NCBI RefSeq assembly: GCF_021864465.1
Contig: NZ_JAKKUV010000004.1
Location: 206,617 to 270,616, forward strand
DNA: 64,000 nucleotides
Source: Hyphobacterium sp. SN044
GTDB taxonomy: Bacteria; Pseudomonadota; Alphaproteobacteria; Caulobacterales; Maricaulaceae
Direction: 5' to 3'
In this document: positions 35,001 through 43,595 of the stretch, in pieces
How the letters are laid out: each line of letters starts with the position of its first letter
Numbering within the stretch: the stretch's first letter is position 1
Translations under genes and position numbers: made by a program
Notes under the pieces: model-generated
Database searches by the model: none
What the model saw: only the letters and a program-made list of their open reading frames with translations
Told to the model about the DNA's origin: nothing

Positions 35001-36597
35001 AGGCCGCCGGGGCGAGGGCGTGGAAGCTGTCCGGGGTCGCGGCGGCCCATTCACGGCCATAGGGCGTGGCCCCGGCATCGTCCCAGAACTGGCCGGACCG
35101 CACTTGCGGATAGAGGTCGCGCAGCGAGACGGCGCGGTCGGGGCCGACACGGCGCATGACGTGTTCCGGGCGCAATTCGTGCGGATGATCGCAGCCTGCG
35201 GCGGCGGCCATGTGGACAAGCGCCTGCACGGTGTTCTCGTGGAAGGCGGCGACCCGTTTGGCCTTGTCTTCCACGACGAGGCCGCGCTGGCGCAACGGAT
35301 CGTGCGTCGTGATGCCGGTCGGGCAATGATTGGTGTCGCACAGCATCGACTGGACACAGCCGAGCGAGAACATGAATCCGCGCGCCGAATTGCACCAGTC
35401 GGCACCGAGCGCGATGTTGGTGGCGAAGCGCACGCCGGTCACGACCTTGCCGGCCGCCCCGATGCGGACCGTATCGCGATACCCCGAACCGATCAGGGCA
35501 TCGCGCACCGCGATCAGGCCTTCGCGTAGCGGTGAACCGACACTGTCCATGAATTCGGCCGGGGCCGCTCCGGTGCCGCCCTCCTTGCCGTCGACGACGA
35601 TGAAGTCCGGCTGGACCCCCGTCGACTGCATCGCCTTCATCAGGGCAAAGAGTTCGACACGGCGTCCGACGCACAGCTTGAAGCCGACCGGTTTTCCGCC
35701 CGACAATTCGCGAAGCTGTGCGATGAATTCCATCATCTCCGCCGGCGTGGAGAAGGCGGAATGGGCCGCCGGCGAGACGCATTCCTCACCGATTTCCACG
35801 CCGCGCGCTTCGGCGATCTCCGCGGTCACTTTCGACCCGGGCAGCACGCCGCCATGGCCGGGCTTGGCGCCTTGCGACAGCTTGATCTCGATCATCTTGA
35901 CCTGATCGCTGACGGCACGGGCCTTGAACGCTTCAGGGTCGAAACTGCCGTCCTGGTTGCGGCAGCCGAAATATCCCGAGCCGATCTCCCAGATCAGGTC
36001 GCCGCCATGTTTGCGATGGTATTTCGAGATGCCGCCTTCGCCCGTGTCCTGGGCGAAGCCGCCGAGCCTGGCGCCGAGATTGAGCGTCTCGATGGCGCGG
36101 GCGCCGAGCGAGCCGAAGCTCATCGCGGAAATATTGTAGATCGAGGCCGAATAGGGCTTCGCGCATTGCGGTCCGCCGATATCGAGCCGGATATTCGCGT
36201 CCTTGCCGGAGCGGGCGGCGATCGAGTGTTCCAGCCACTCGACGTCAGGCGCGCGGAAATCGAGTTCGGACCCGAAGGGCTGCACGCCCTCGATATTCTT
36301 CGACCGGCGATAGACAAGGGCGCGTTCCTCCCGGGAGAAGGGTTTGCCCTCCGTATCGCCCTCCACGAAATAACTCTGGACGAAGGGGCGCAGGGATTCA
36401 GACAGCCAGCGGATCCGCGCGATCACCGGATAATTCCGCATCAGCGTGTGCGAGGGCTGCACGAAGTCCCAGATCCCAAGGACCGTCAGGAGAAGGAAGG
36501 GGGCGCCACCGATCCACCACCAGGGCGCATGCAGGAGCGCAAGCGCGGAAAGCGCCGCGGCGAGGAGGGCGATGATCAGAAAGGGCAGGTAGCGCAT
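34999..36597 (-). CDS. glutamate-synthase-like FMN-binding membrane protein
   Basis: 532 aa. Two N-terminal helices (about 4-22 and 26-43) anchor a GltB-type FMN/synthase barrel to the membrane. Barrel motifs include ISAMSFGSLGARAIETLN, KPGHGGVLPG and VDGKEGGTGAAPAEFMD. Cysteines 414, 420 and 425 (C-x5-C-x4-C) match the 3Fe-4S ligands of glutamate synthase. The glutaminase domain and the C-terminal GXGXG domain are absent, so it is not a complete GOGAT. Such stand-alone proteins occur in many bacteria and their substrate is not established. It is upstream of the glycosyltransferase. Confidence 0.9.
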   Translation of the reverse strand: MRYLPFLIIALLAAALSALALLHAPWWWIGGAPFLLLTVLGIWDFVQPSHTLMRNYPVIARIRWLSESLRPFVQSYFVEGDTEGKPFSREERALVYRRSKNIEGVQPFGSELDFRAPDVEWLEHSIAARSGKDANIRLDIGGPQCAKPYSASIYNISAMSFGSLGARAIETLNLGARLGGFAQDTGEGGISKYHRKHGGDLIWEIGSGYFGCRNQDGSFDPEAFKARAVSDQVKMIEIKLSQGAKPGHGGVLPGSKVTAEIAEARGVEIGEECVSPAAHSAFSTPAEMMEFIAQLRELSGGKPVGFKLCVGRRVELFALMKAMQSTGVQPDFIVVDGKEGGTGAAPAEFMDSVGSPLREGLIAVRDALIGSGYRDTVRIGAAGKVVTGVRFATNIALGADWCNSARGFMFSLGCVQSMLCDTNHCPTGITTHDPLRQRGLVVEDKAKRVAAFHENTVQALVHMAAAAGCDHPHELRPEHVMRRVGPDRAVSLRDLYPQVRSGQFWDDAGATPYGREWAAATPDSFHALAPAA

Positions 36598-36644
36598 GAT
36601 GTTCCGCGAGACGGCTTGTCATCAGGAGCATGGCGCGGCTGGCG

Positions 36645-36686
36645 GCAAAAACAAGAAGGCCCGGCCAGTATCCCGGCCGGGCCTTC
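36645..36686 (-). terminator. Rho-independent terminator after peroxiredoxin
   Basis: AAGGCCCGGCC / GGCCGGGCCTT stem at 36656-36685; on the minus strand TTCTTGTTTTTGC follows. It belongs to the peroxiredoxin gene 26 bases upstream. Confidence 0.85.
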
Positions 36687-36711
36687 CCGCAACGAACGGA
36701 TCTTAAGACCG

Positions 36712-37347
36712 TTACTTGTTCGGCTGCGGCGTGACGCGCAGATACGGCTTGATCTTCTTGTAGCCCTTCGGGAAGAGCTTGTCGGCGTCCGCATCGGACA
36801 GCGACGGAACGACGATCACGTCGTCACCGGACTCCCAGTTCACCGGGGTGGCGACCTTGTAGCCATCGGTCAGTTGCAGGGAATCGATCAGGCGCAGGAT
36901 CTCGTTGAAGTTCCGGCCGGCGCTCGGCGGATAGGTGAAGGTAGCACGGATCTTCTTGTTCGGGTCGATGACATAGACCGAACGCACGGTGACCTTGGGG
37001 TCCGCGTTCGGGTGGATCATCGAGTAGAGTTCCGACACCTTCTTGTCGACGTCGGCGATGATCGGGAAGTTGACCGAGCAGCCCTGCGTCTCCTCGATGT
37101 CCTTGATCCAGCCCTTGTGGTCCTCGACGCTGTCGATCGACAGGGCGATCGCCTTGGCATTGCGCTTGGCGAGTTCGCCGTGGAGCTTGGAGGTGTAGCC
37201 GAGTTCGGTCGTGCAGACCGGCGTATAGTCGGCGGGGTGGGAGAAGAAGACCACCCAGTTGTCACCGATCCAGTCGTGGAAGTTGATCTTGCCGTCGGTG
37301 GTCTCGGCGTCGAAATTCGGGGCGACATCGCCCAGCAGCAGGCCCAT
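36712..37347 (-). CDS. 1-Cys peroxiredoxin (Prx6 subfamily)
   Basis: Cytoplasmic thiol peroxidase, 211 aa from the ATG at 37347, preceded by AAGGAGAG; a longer frame to 37620 carries a basic, non-homologous extension. Peroxidatic Cys45 sits in PVCTTE after FFSHPADYTP. The C-terminal extension with RVTPQP is typical of Prx6. There is a second cysteine in TQGCSVNFP but no resolving cysteine at the 2-Cys position. It detoxifies H2O2 and organic peroxides. A single-gene unit with its own terminator, divergent from sixA. Confidence 0.93.
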   Translation of the reverse strand: MGLLLGDVAPNFDAETTDGKINFHDWIGDNWVVFFSHPADYTPVCTTELGYTSKLHGELAKRNAKAIALSIDSVEDHKGWIKDIEETQGCSVNFPIIADVDKKVSELYSMIHPNADPKVTVRSVYVIDPNKKIRATFTYPPSAGRNFNEILRLIDSLQLTDGYKVATPVNWESGDDVIVVPSLSDADADKLFPKGYKKIKPYLRVTPQPNK

Positions 37348-37466
37348 ATTTCTCTCCTTGGACGTCAAAGGACGGTTGTGCTCGCCACCGGAGATGGCGG
37401 TGCGAACCGGCTTGTGCAAGGTTTGCCGCCGCGAATCCTTGTTGCCAATACGAGAGACTGCTGCCG

Positions 37467-37949
37467 ATGCCCGTCCTGATCCTTGTCCGTCATGCGAAGG
37501 CCGTCGACCGGATGGATGCCGAGGACGATTTCGCACGCGGTCTGACGCCGCGCGGACGCGAGGATGCCGGCCGGGCCGGAGAGGCGCTGAAGGCCGTCGG
37601 CATCGTGCCCGCGCTGGCACTGGTTTCGCCGGCGCAACGCACGAAGCAGACCTGGTCGATCTTGTCGGCGGCGGTCGGCGAGATTCCGGTGGACTCGCCC
37701 ATGGCGCTCTATCATGCCTCGCAGGATTTCCTCGAGCGTGCGGCGATCGAAGCCTTCGCCAGTTCGCAGGCGATCGTCATGGTCGGCCACAATCCCGGCA
37801 TCGGGGCGCTGGCCCACGACCTCGCCTGGAAGGCGGGGGCCAATGCGGCTCTGCCCGACGGTTACCCGACGAGCGCGGCGACCGTGTTCGAACTCAGCGC
37901 CTCGCTGGGCGAACCGAGATTGATCACCGCCTTCAATCCGAAAGCCTGA
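37467..37949 (+). CDS. SixA-type histidine phosphatase
   Basis: Histidine-phosphatase superfamily enzyme, 160 aa, the size of E. coli SixA. It has the RHAK motif (His9 as phospho-acceptor), RTKQTWSIL with the second conserved Arg, and MVGHNPGIGALAHDL with the second catalytic His. SixA-like proteins remove phosphate from phospho-histidine in signalling or PTS proteins; the target here is unknown. It lies 52 bases before the lipoprotein hydrolase gene. Confidence 0.88.
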   Translation: MPVLILVRHAKAVDRMDAEDDFARGLTPRGREDAGRAGEALKAVGIVPALALVSPAQRTKQTWSILSAAVGEIPVDSPMALYHASQDFLERAAIEAFASSQAIVMVGHNPGIGALAHDLAWKAGANAALPDGYPTSAATVFELSASLGEPRLITAFNPKA

Positions 37950-38001
37950 GCCTTTTCTGTTGCGAGCGTTTCGCCTAGCGTAATCGCCACAGGGGAAGGT
38001 C

Positions 38002-39570
38002 ATGACGTTACGGGGTTGGGCGGCGCTGGCCGCGGGTTGTTGGTTGGCCGGGTGCGCGATGCTGCCAGACGGGCAGACGGGCGAACAAGCCGATTCGGGT
38101 CGCGGATCAGCCGCCACACAGGGCGGTGATGCGCGTGACACAGACGTTCCGCCACCCCCTCCGCCGCCGCCACCTCCGCCACCACCACCTCCGCCTCCGC
38201 CTCCGCCACCACCGGCTCCGGAAGGTAACGGCTCGGGTTCGGACGATGTCGTGGTGATCGATCCCGTGGTCGTTACGGCGATGCCTGAATACAGCCAGGA
38301 CCCGCGAGACGAGGCCGTCTTCGACGGGGATTGTGCACCGCGCGGCACGGGCGACGCTGCGACCGGTGCCGGCTATTCCTGCGTCTCCCTGCTCTACGGC
38401 ACCAATCGGGCACCGGTGGCCGAGTTCGGCGGTCTCGACGAGCAAGATGTCTACTCGACCCGTCCGCATCCGGGCTGCGAACCGGGGGTGGAGACACGCG
38501 AATTGCCCTGGTGCCGGCTCGGCGTGATGACGGTCTCCGTCCCCGACAGCCGGGAACGCGGCGATCCGATCACGGCGGTCGCGCGCAATGACCGCGATAT
38601 CACTGACGAGGAACGCGCGCGGCTGTTTTCGATCTGGAGCTATGCAGAACTCGATGCGCGCGCCTTTGCCGGCTATGCGCAGGTCATGCTGGAAGAAGCG
38701 ATCGGCCAGATGGACGGTCAGTACGACAACCAGGCCATCGTCTTCATCCACGGCTTCAACGTGCGCTTCCGCGACGCCGCCTTCCGCGCCGCCCAGATCA
38801 AGTATGATCTGCAGTTTCCGGGGCCGGTCTTCTTCTATTCCTGGCCCGCGAACGGCAGCGTCTTTCACTATCTTTCCGACATGGACGACGCCGATCTGAG
38901 CGTCGACGCCCTCGTCAATTTCCTTCTTCTCGTGCGCGCCGCCTTGCCCGATGCCGAGATCAACGTGGTGGCGCACTCGATGGGCACCCGCGTCTTCGCG
39001 CAGGCGCTGAGCCGGCTCGAGCTGATCGAGCCCGGCTTCGAATTCGGCCATGTCTTCTTTGCGTCCGGCGATCTCGACCGGAATCTGTTTCTCGAATGGG
39101 CGCAGCCCGCGGCGTGGAACATGGAGAGCCTGACGCTCTACACCTCCTCGACCGACGTGGCCGTCGCGTCGAGCGCGTTACTGCGCAACCTCTTCCCGTC
39201 GCGCGACGAGGACCGGGACATCAAGGAACGGATCGGCTTCTTCCAGTCCGGTGCGGAGCCGCCGGTCTTCAATTTCGAGGTCGGCTGGGATGATGCGATC
39301 CCGCACACGATCGACATGACTGAGGGGGAGTTTTCCTTCCTCGGTTTCGCCACGCGGTCGCTGATCGGCCGCGGCCGGATGCGGCATTCGGAATACATGG
39401 AGCGCACGCCGATCATCGAGGACATGTCCTGCATTTTGCGCTTCGGGGCGATTAGCCCCGAGGAACGCCACAGTGGCATGCGGCCGCGCGTGAACCGCGA
39501 CGGATTCACATACTGGGTGTTCGACGAGGATGGCGCGGCGACGGAAAATTGCCCCCCGCTGCCGGAATAG
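38002..39570 (+). CDS. lipoprotein alpha/beta hydrolase with polyproline tract (DUF900-like)
   Basis: 522 aa. Lipobox LAGC puts the lipid at Cys18. Residues 50-71 are 22 consecutive prolines, then APEGNGSGSDD. The hydrolase domain starts with LLYGTNRAP, a DUF900 hallmark. FIHGFNVRF follows and the nucleophile Ser is in VAHSMGTRVFAQAL; FASGDLDRNLF probably carries the acid. Proline runs of this type can span the periplasm and suggest an envelope-attached enzyme. Substrate unknown. Its 3' end faces the ABC exporter operon, 12 bases away. Confidence 0.85.
   Translation: MTLRGWAALAAGCWLAGCAMLPDGQTGEQADSGRGSAATQGGDARDTDVPPPPPPPPPPPPPPPPPPPPPPAPEGNGSGSDDVVVIDPVVVTAMPEYSQDPRDEAVFDGDCAPRGTGDAATGAGYSCVSLLYGTNRAPVAEFGGLDEQDVYSTRPHPGCEPGVETRELPWCRLGVMTVSVPDSRERGDPITAVARNDRDITDEERARLFSIWSYAELDARAFAGYAQVMLEEAIGQMDGQYDNQAIVFIHGFNVRFRDAAFRAAQIKYDLQFPGPVFFYSWPANGSVFHYLSDMDDADLSVDALVNFLLLVRAALPDAEINVVAHSMGTRVFAQALSRLELIEPGFEFGHVFFASGDLDRNLFLEWAQPAAWNMESLTLYTSSTDVAVASSALLRNLFPSRDEDRDIKERIGFFQSGAEPPVFNFEVGWDDAIPHTIDMTEGEFSFLGFATRSLIGRGRMRHSEYMERTPIIEDMSCILRFGAISPEERHSGMRPRVNRDGFTYWVFDEDGAATENCPPLPE
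38149..38214 (+). repeat. polyproline-coding repeat (22 Pro codons)
   Basis: All four proline codons CCN are mixed, so the tract is not a simple trinucleotide expansion at DNA level. It encodes the stalk of the lipoprotein hydrolase. On the minus strand it would read as polyglycine, which I treat as a shadow. A run of this length normally needs EF-P to be translated. Confidence 0.9.
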
Positions 39571-39582
39571 GCCCGGCGGCGA

Positions 39583-40698
39583 TCAGTCCAGCGTGCGGCG
39601 GTAGCGGATCATCGCCAGCGCCGCGATCACACAGAAGATCAGCGCCAGCGGCCACAGGTCCGGGATCACATCGGTAAACTCCGCGCCTTTCAGCATCACG
39701 CCGCGTACCGCGCGGATGAAGTGCGTCGTTGGCAGGATCTGGCCGATGGCTTGCGCCCATCCCGGCATGCCGTGAAACGGGAACATGAATCCCGACAGCA
39801 GGATGGACGGCAGAAACATGAAGAAGGTCAGCTGCATCGCCTGCATCTGACTGCGCGCGATCGTCGAGAACAGGAAGCCGAGCGACAGGTTGACCAGGAT
39901 GAAGAGCGAGACGGCGAGTGTGAAGGCGATGGGGTCGCCCAGGAAGGGCACGTTGAAGAGGAAACGCGCGCCGGCGAGCATCAGGATCACCTGGATCGCA
40001 CCGACGAGGATGTAGGGCGCGATCTTGCCCGCCATCACCTCCATCGGCCGGGTCGGCGTGGCGAGCAGGGTTTCGAGCGTGCCGCGCTCGGCCTCCTTGG
40101 TCAGCGCCATCGAGGTCATCATCGCCATTGTCATGGTGAGGATGATGCCCAGAAGGCCCGGGACAATGTTGAGCGCTGTGCGGCCGGCCGGGTTGTAGCG
40201 CCGGTGGATGACCGGCTCGACCGGCAGGGTCCGGTCTCCCAGGATCGGTGCGAGCGCTTCCTGGACGATGGTGGGAAACGCACCCGTTCCCGCGCCTGCA
40301 GCCACCGGATCGGTCGCGTCGACATCGAGGAGGAGTTGCGGACTGTCGCCGCGGAGGAGGTCGCGCTCGAAATTCGGCGGGATGGTCAGAATGAAGCTGG
40401 CTTCACCCTCGCGCAGCAGGCGGTCGGCCTCGTCAGGGCCGGAGACCACGCCCTCGATGTCGAAGTAATCGCTGGTCTCCATCGCCTGGACGATGGCGCG
40501 CGCAGCCGGGCCGGTGTCACCCATTTCCACGAAGGTCGGCAAATGGCGCGGGTCGGTGTTGATCGCATAGCCGAACAGCAGAAGCTGCATGATCGGGATG
40601 CCGACCATCATGCCGAAGGTCAGCCGGTCGCGCCGCATCTGGATGAATTCCTTCGCCAGGATGGCGGCGATGCGGGAGAGGGACGCCTGCAAGCTCAT
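39583..40698 (-). CDS. ABC-2 type exporter permease (YbhR/YhhJ-like)
   Basis: Inner-membrane permease, 371 aa. An N-terminal helix near 20-45, a long extracytoplasmic region with MGDTGPAARAIV and FILTIPPNFERDLLRG, then five helices from about residue 175. KEAERGTLETLLATPTRPMEVM and FFMFLPSILLSGFMFPF are conserved in the YbhS/YbhR/YhhJ group. E. coli operons of this type have two permeases; only one is present, so a homodimer is likely. It is last in a TetR-adaptor-ATPase-permease operon, overlapping the ATPase gene by 4 bases. Confidence 0.9.
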   Translation of the reverse strand: MSLQASLSRIAAILAKEFIQMRRDRLTFGMMVGIPIMQLLLFGYAINTDPRHLPTFVEMGDTGPAARAIVQAMETSDYFDIEGVVSGPDEADRLLREGEASFILTIPPNFERDLLRGDSPQLLLDVDATDPVAAGAGTGAFPTIVQEALAPILGDRTLPVEPVIHRRYNPAGRTALNIVPGLLGIILTMTMAMMTSMALTKEAERGTLETLLATPTRPMEVMAGKIAPYILVGAIQVILMLAGARFLFNVPFLGDPIAFTLAVSLFILVNLSLGFLFSTIARSQMQAMQLTFFMFLPSILLSGFMFPFHGMPGWAQAIGQILPTTHFIRAVRGVMLKGAEFTDVIPDLWPLALIFCVIAALAMIRYRRTLD

Positions 40699-41636
40699 GC
40701 GAAATTGTCCTTCGCCCCGGCCATCAGATAGATGAAGGCCTCCTCGAGCCCGGTCCTGGCCGGGCTGACCTCGATTCCCTCACGGCTGGCATAGGGCTGA
40801 ACGGCACGCCTCAGCGCGGCTTCGTCGCGGCTCGACACGTGCATCGCCGAGCCGAAACGGGCGATCTGTTCGATGTCGGGATTGGCTTCCAGATCTTCCT
40901 GGATCGCCGCGAGCCCCTTGCCCTCGATCCGCCAGGTGTGGAGCCCGACCTCCTTGGGGATATCGGCCGACGGCGCGTCGATCAGCTTGCGGCCATAGGC
41001 GATAAAGGCGATGGAATCGCACTGCACCGCCTCGTCCATGTAGTGCGTGGAAACGAGCACGGTGACGCCCTTGCGCGACAGGGCGCGGATACGGTCCCAG
41101 AAATCGCGGCGGGCTTTCGGATCGACGCCCGCAGTGGGTTCGTCGAGCAGCAGCAGTCCCGGATTGTGCAGCGACACGGCGGCCAGGGCGAGGCGCTGCT
41201 TCCAGCCGCCAGACAGCTGGCCGGCGAGCTGTTTCGCGCGGGGGCGGAGATCGTATTCCTCCAGCGCGGCCTCGACCTTGCCCTTCCTGTCGGACAGGGC
41301 GTGCAGGCGCGCCATGAAGTCGAGGTTTTCCCGCACCGTCAGATCTTCGTAGAGCGAGAATTTCTGCGTCATGTAGCCGACGCGCGCCTTGATCTCGCGG
41401 CTCTGTTCGATGATGTCGAGGCCGAGCGCGGTTCCCGATCCGGCATCGGGTTTCAGCAGGCCGCACATCATCCGGATCGTCGTCGTCTTGCCCGACCCGT
41501 TTGGGCCGAGGAAGCCGTAGATCGCGCCCTTCGGGACCTGCATGTCGAACTCGTCGACGACCCTTGTGTCGCCGAAGGTCTTGGTCAGGCCCTTCACGTC
41601 TATGACGTAATCGATACCGTCGTCGGGGCCGTTCAT
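40695..41636 (-). CDS. ABC exporter ATP-binding protein
   Basis: Cytoplasmic ATPase, 313 aa. Walker A is GPNGSGKTTT, the signature LSGGWKQRLALA, Walker B LLLLDEPTAGVD, and the H-loop STHYMDE. The C-terminal 90 residues (VGLHTWRIEGKGLAAIQ and onwards) form the extra domain seen in CcmA/YbhF-type exporters. It has a single nucleotide-binding domain, where E. coli YbhF has two. Four-base overlaps with the adaptor and permease genes mean tight translational coupling. Confidence 0.93.
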   Translation of the reverse strand: MNGPDDGIDYVIDVKGLTKTFGDTRVVDEFDMQVPKGAIYGFLGPNGSGKTTTIRMMCGLLKPDAGSGTALGLDIIEQSREIKARVGYMTQKFSLYEDLTVRENLDFMARLHALSDRKGKVEAALEEYDLRPRAKQLAGQLSGGWKQRLALAAVSLHNPGLLLLDEPTAGVDPKARRDFWDRIRALSRKGVTVLVSTHYMDEAVQCDSIAFIAYGRKLIDAPSADIPKEVGLHTWRIEGKGLAAIQEDLEANPDIEQIARFGSAMHVSSRDEAALRRAVQPYASREGIEVSPARTGLEEAFIYLMAGAKDNFA

Positions 41637-42568
41637 CCGCGCGGCTCCAGCGCTAGCGGGGTTCCCGGCGGCGGGGCCTCGCCCTCGAAACGGGCTTCGG
41701 CGCGCCAGACGAGGCGGGCGCGCTCATTGTCGGAATAGATGATGGGCGGGGTGAATTCCGCCTCGCTGTCGATCCGCATCACCGTCGCGGTCAGCCCGGG
41801 CGGGCAGCCATCGCAGGCGACGCTCAGGCCTGTGCCCACCGGTGTCGCGGACAGGTCTTCTGCCGGGATGAAGAGCACGGCGAAGACGGCCCCGTCGGGC
41901 AGGAAGCGCAGGACGGGCTGGGCCGGCCCGGCCAATTCCCCGGGAAAGCGGATCTGACGTTCGATACGTCCATCCGAAGGGGCGCTGACCCGGCGGCGTG
42001 ACAGGGCTTCACGGGCCTGAACGACGCTCGCTTCTGCGGCTTCGATTTCGGCGGTGAGCGCACGCAGCTGACCTTCCCGGGCGGGCAGTTCGGCGACGGT
42101 GACCCGCTCGCGCAATTCGCTGACGCGGGCATTGGCGGCTGTGGCCGCGGCCTCGGCATCATCCAGACGCGCGCGCGGGACGACCCCGCGGCCGAAGAGT
42201 TCGCGGGCGCGGGACAGGTCGTCCTGTGCCTGCGCCGCGCTGGCGCGGGCGGCGCTCAACTGATCGCGGACGGCGGCGATTTCCGGCGCACGGCCTCCGG
42301 CGGCGGCATCGTCGAACCGGGCCTCCGCGGCGGCAAGACGCGCTTCGGCGGCGCCGAGGGCCGCCTCCTCATTCTCGGTGTCGAGCGTGAAGAGAAGCGC
42401 GCCAGCGCTGACCGTGTCGCCTTCACGCACCTCGACGCTCTCGACTCGCCCGGATGCAAGCGGGGCGAGGCTGGTGTAATCGCCCTCGGCATAGCCGTGG
42501 AAACCGGCGTCCGGCTCGCCGGCACAGGCTGCCAGCATAAGGGCGGGAAGCAGAAAAAGGCGCTTCAT
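41633..42568 (-). CDS. HlyD-family adaptor lipoprotein of ABC exporter (YbhG-like)
   Basis: Periplasmic adaptor, 311 aa. The signal ends in lipobox LAAC, with lipidation at Cys15, so it is lipid-anchored rather than helix-anchored like E. coli YbhG. The lipoyl half-motifs LASGRVESVEVREGDTVSAG and RVSAPSDGRIERQIRFPGE flank an Ala/Glu/Arg coiled hairpin (about 68-200). A CDGC pair occurs in the barrel domain. It lies between the TetR and ATPase genes with 4-base overlaps on both sides. Confidence 0.9.
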   Translation of the reverse strand: MKRLFLLPALMLAACAGEPDAGFHGYAEGDYTSLAPLASGRVESVEVREGDTVSAGALLFTLDTENEEAALGAAEARLAAAEARFDDAAAGGRAPEIAAVRDQLSAARASAAQAQDDLSRARELFGRGVVPRARLDDAEAAATAANARVSELRERVTVAELPAREGQLRALTAEIEAAEASVVQAREALSRRRVSAPSDGRIERQIRFPGELAGPAQPVLRFLPDGAVFAVLFIPAEDLSATPVGTGLSVACDGCPPGLTATVMRIDSEAEFTPPIIYSDNERARLVWRAEARFEGEAPPPGTPLALEPRG

Positions 42569-43203
42569 GACACATCTCCGGGGCGGGGCTTCAGGCCGTT
42601 CAGGACAATGTCGGCGAGGGCGTCGGCCATGACGGCGGGGTCGTGTTGGGGATCGCCGGGGCGGTTGAAGACGGTGGTCAGCAGCACATGTGCGATCACC
42701 GGCCCCATGAGCGCGCGCATCGCCGTGTCGGCGTCGACCGCGCGGAATCTGCCGCGCTCAATCCCGGCGGCGAAGAGGGCTCGGAAGGCGCGCTGGCCGA
42801 TGTCGATGACATGCGTGCGGTAATAGGCCGCCAGTTCCGGAAAGCGCGGGGCTTCGCTCAGCACCAGGCGCGGCGCGGCGGAGACTTCGGGGTCGGACAG
42901 CACTGTCAGCACCATGCGCAGCACGGCGCGAAACGCCTGTTCGGGATCGCCCGGTGCAGCCGCGGCGACCATGCGCTCCGCCGATTGCGCGACAAGGCCG
43001 GCGGACTGCTCGACCAGCGCATTGAGCATCGCCTCCTTGGACGGGAAGTAGAGATAGACGGCGCCCTTCGACAGGCCCGCTCGCTTCGCGATGTCGTCGA
43101 CGCGCGCGGCGGCGAAACCCTGTTCGGTGAAGACGGCAAGGGCCGCGTCGAGAATCTCGTCGGGGCGGTCTTCGGGGCGGCGCTGGCGCTTGGGTCGGGA
43201 CAT
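42565..43203 (-). CDS. TetR/AcrR-family repressor of the ABC exporter
   Basis: 212 aa. N-terminal TetR DNA-binding domain: ILDAALAVFTEQGFAAARVD, IAKRAGLSKGAVYLYFPSKE. The C-terminal ligand domain ends with NRPGDPQHDPAVMADALADI. It resembles CecR/YbiH, which controls ybhGFSR in E. coli, in both arrangement and fold. First gene of the operon; a palindrome 12 bases upstream of its ATG is the likely operator, so it should repress the whole unit including itself. The inducer is unknown. Confidence 0.92.
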   Translation of the reverse strand: MSRPKRQRRPEDRPDEILDAALAVFTEQGFAAARVDDIAKRAGLSKGAVYLYFPSKEAMLNALVEQSAGLVAQSAERMVAAAAPGDPEQAFRAVLRMVLTVLSDPEVSAAPRLVLSEAPRFPELAAYYRTHVIDIGQRAFRALFAAGIERGRFRAVDADTAMRALMGPVIAHVLLTTVFNRPGDPQHDPAVMADALADIVLNGLKPRPGDVS

Positions 43204-43215
43204 GCGGAGTTAATA

Positions 43216-43229
43216 ACTGACCGGTCAGT
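43216..43229. promoter_or_regulatory. TetR operator palindrome
   Basis: ACTGACCGGTCAGT is a perfect 14-base palindrome, with AT-rich sequence on either side (TTAATA, CATTTGC). Its position, 13-26 bases before the regulator start, and its TGACCGGTCA core fit TetR-family operators. Confidence 0.75.
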
Positions 43230-43262
43230 CATTTGCAAACAGAGAGCTACTGCAACTCCTGC

Positions 43263-43510
43263 CGCCCTCCCCCTTGAGGGAAGGGCCGGGAGGCTGAGCG
43301 ATAGCCAGCCGACCGGGGTGGGGGTCAGGTATTGTCCCGGGATCCCTGCGAAGGCAGGGATCCAGACTGGTTTCCTGCCTGCGCAGGAGACCCGGCGAGT
43401 ACGACCGCTACGTCACCCAACTTCGACGCTCCCCGGTTTCGCGAAGCGAAGACCGGGCTCCAGAAGCAATACGGCATGGATCCCGGACCGGCTTCGCCGT
43501 CCGGGAAGCG
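43263..43510. repeat. intergenic hairpin repeats
   Basis: A 248-base gene-free stretch made of repeat-type sequences. CCCTCCCCCTTGAGGG at 43265-43280 is shared in essence with the repeat at 57393. Then come GGATCCCTGC / GCAGGGATCC around GAAG (43340-43363), CCCGGT with ACCGGG around GCGAAGCG (about 43432-43457), and CCCGGA / TCCGGG around a TTCG loop (43482-43505). These look like dispersed non-coding elements rather than genes. Confidence 0.6.
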
Positions 43511-43595
43511 TCAGGTATTTTGAGAAGCCACTGCGTCCGGCTGGACTCTCCCGCTCCGAACCCCGACCCTGCCGCAAACGCGGGAGGAGCACGCC

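Noticed and set aside
38107-39051. Polyglycine-like protein opposite the polyproline lipoprotein
   Set aside because: The glycine run is only the complement of the proline codons; the plus strand carries the lipobox and hydrolase motifs.
43263-43510. CRISPR-like array
   Set aside because: The hairpins differ from each other, spacing is irregular and no cas gene is present.
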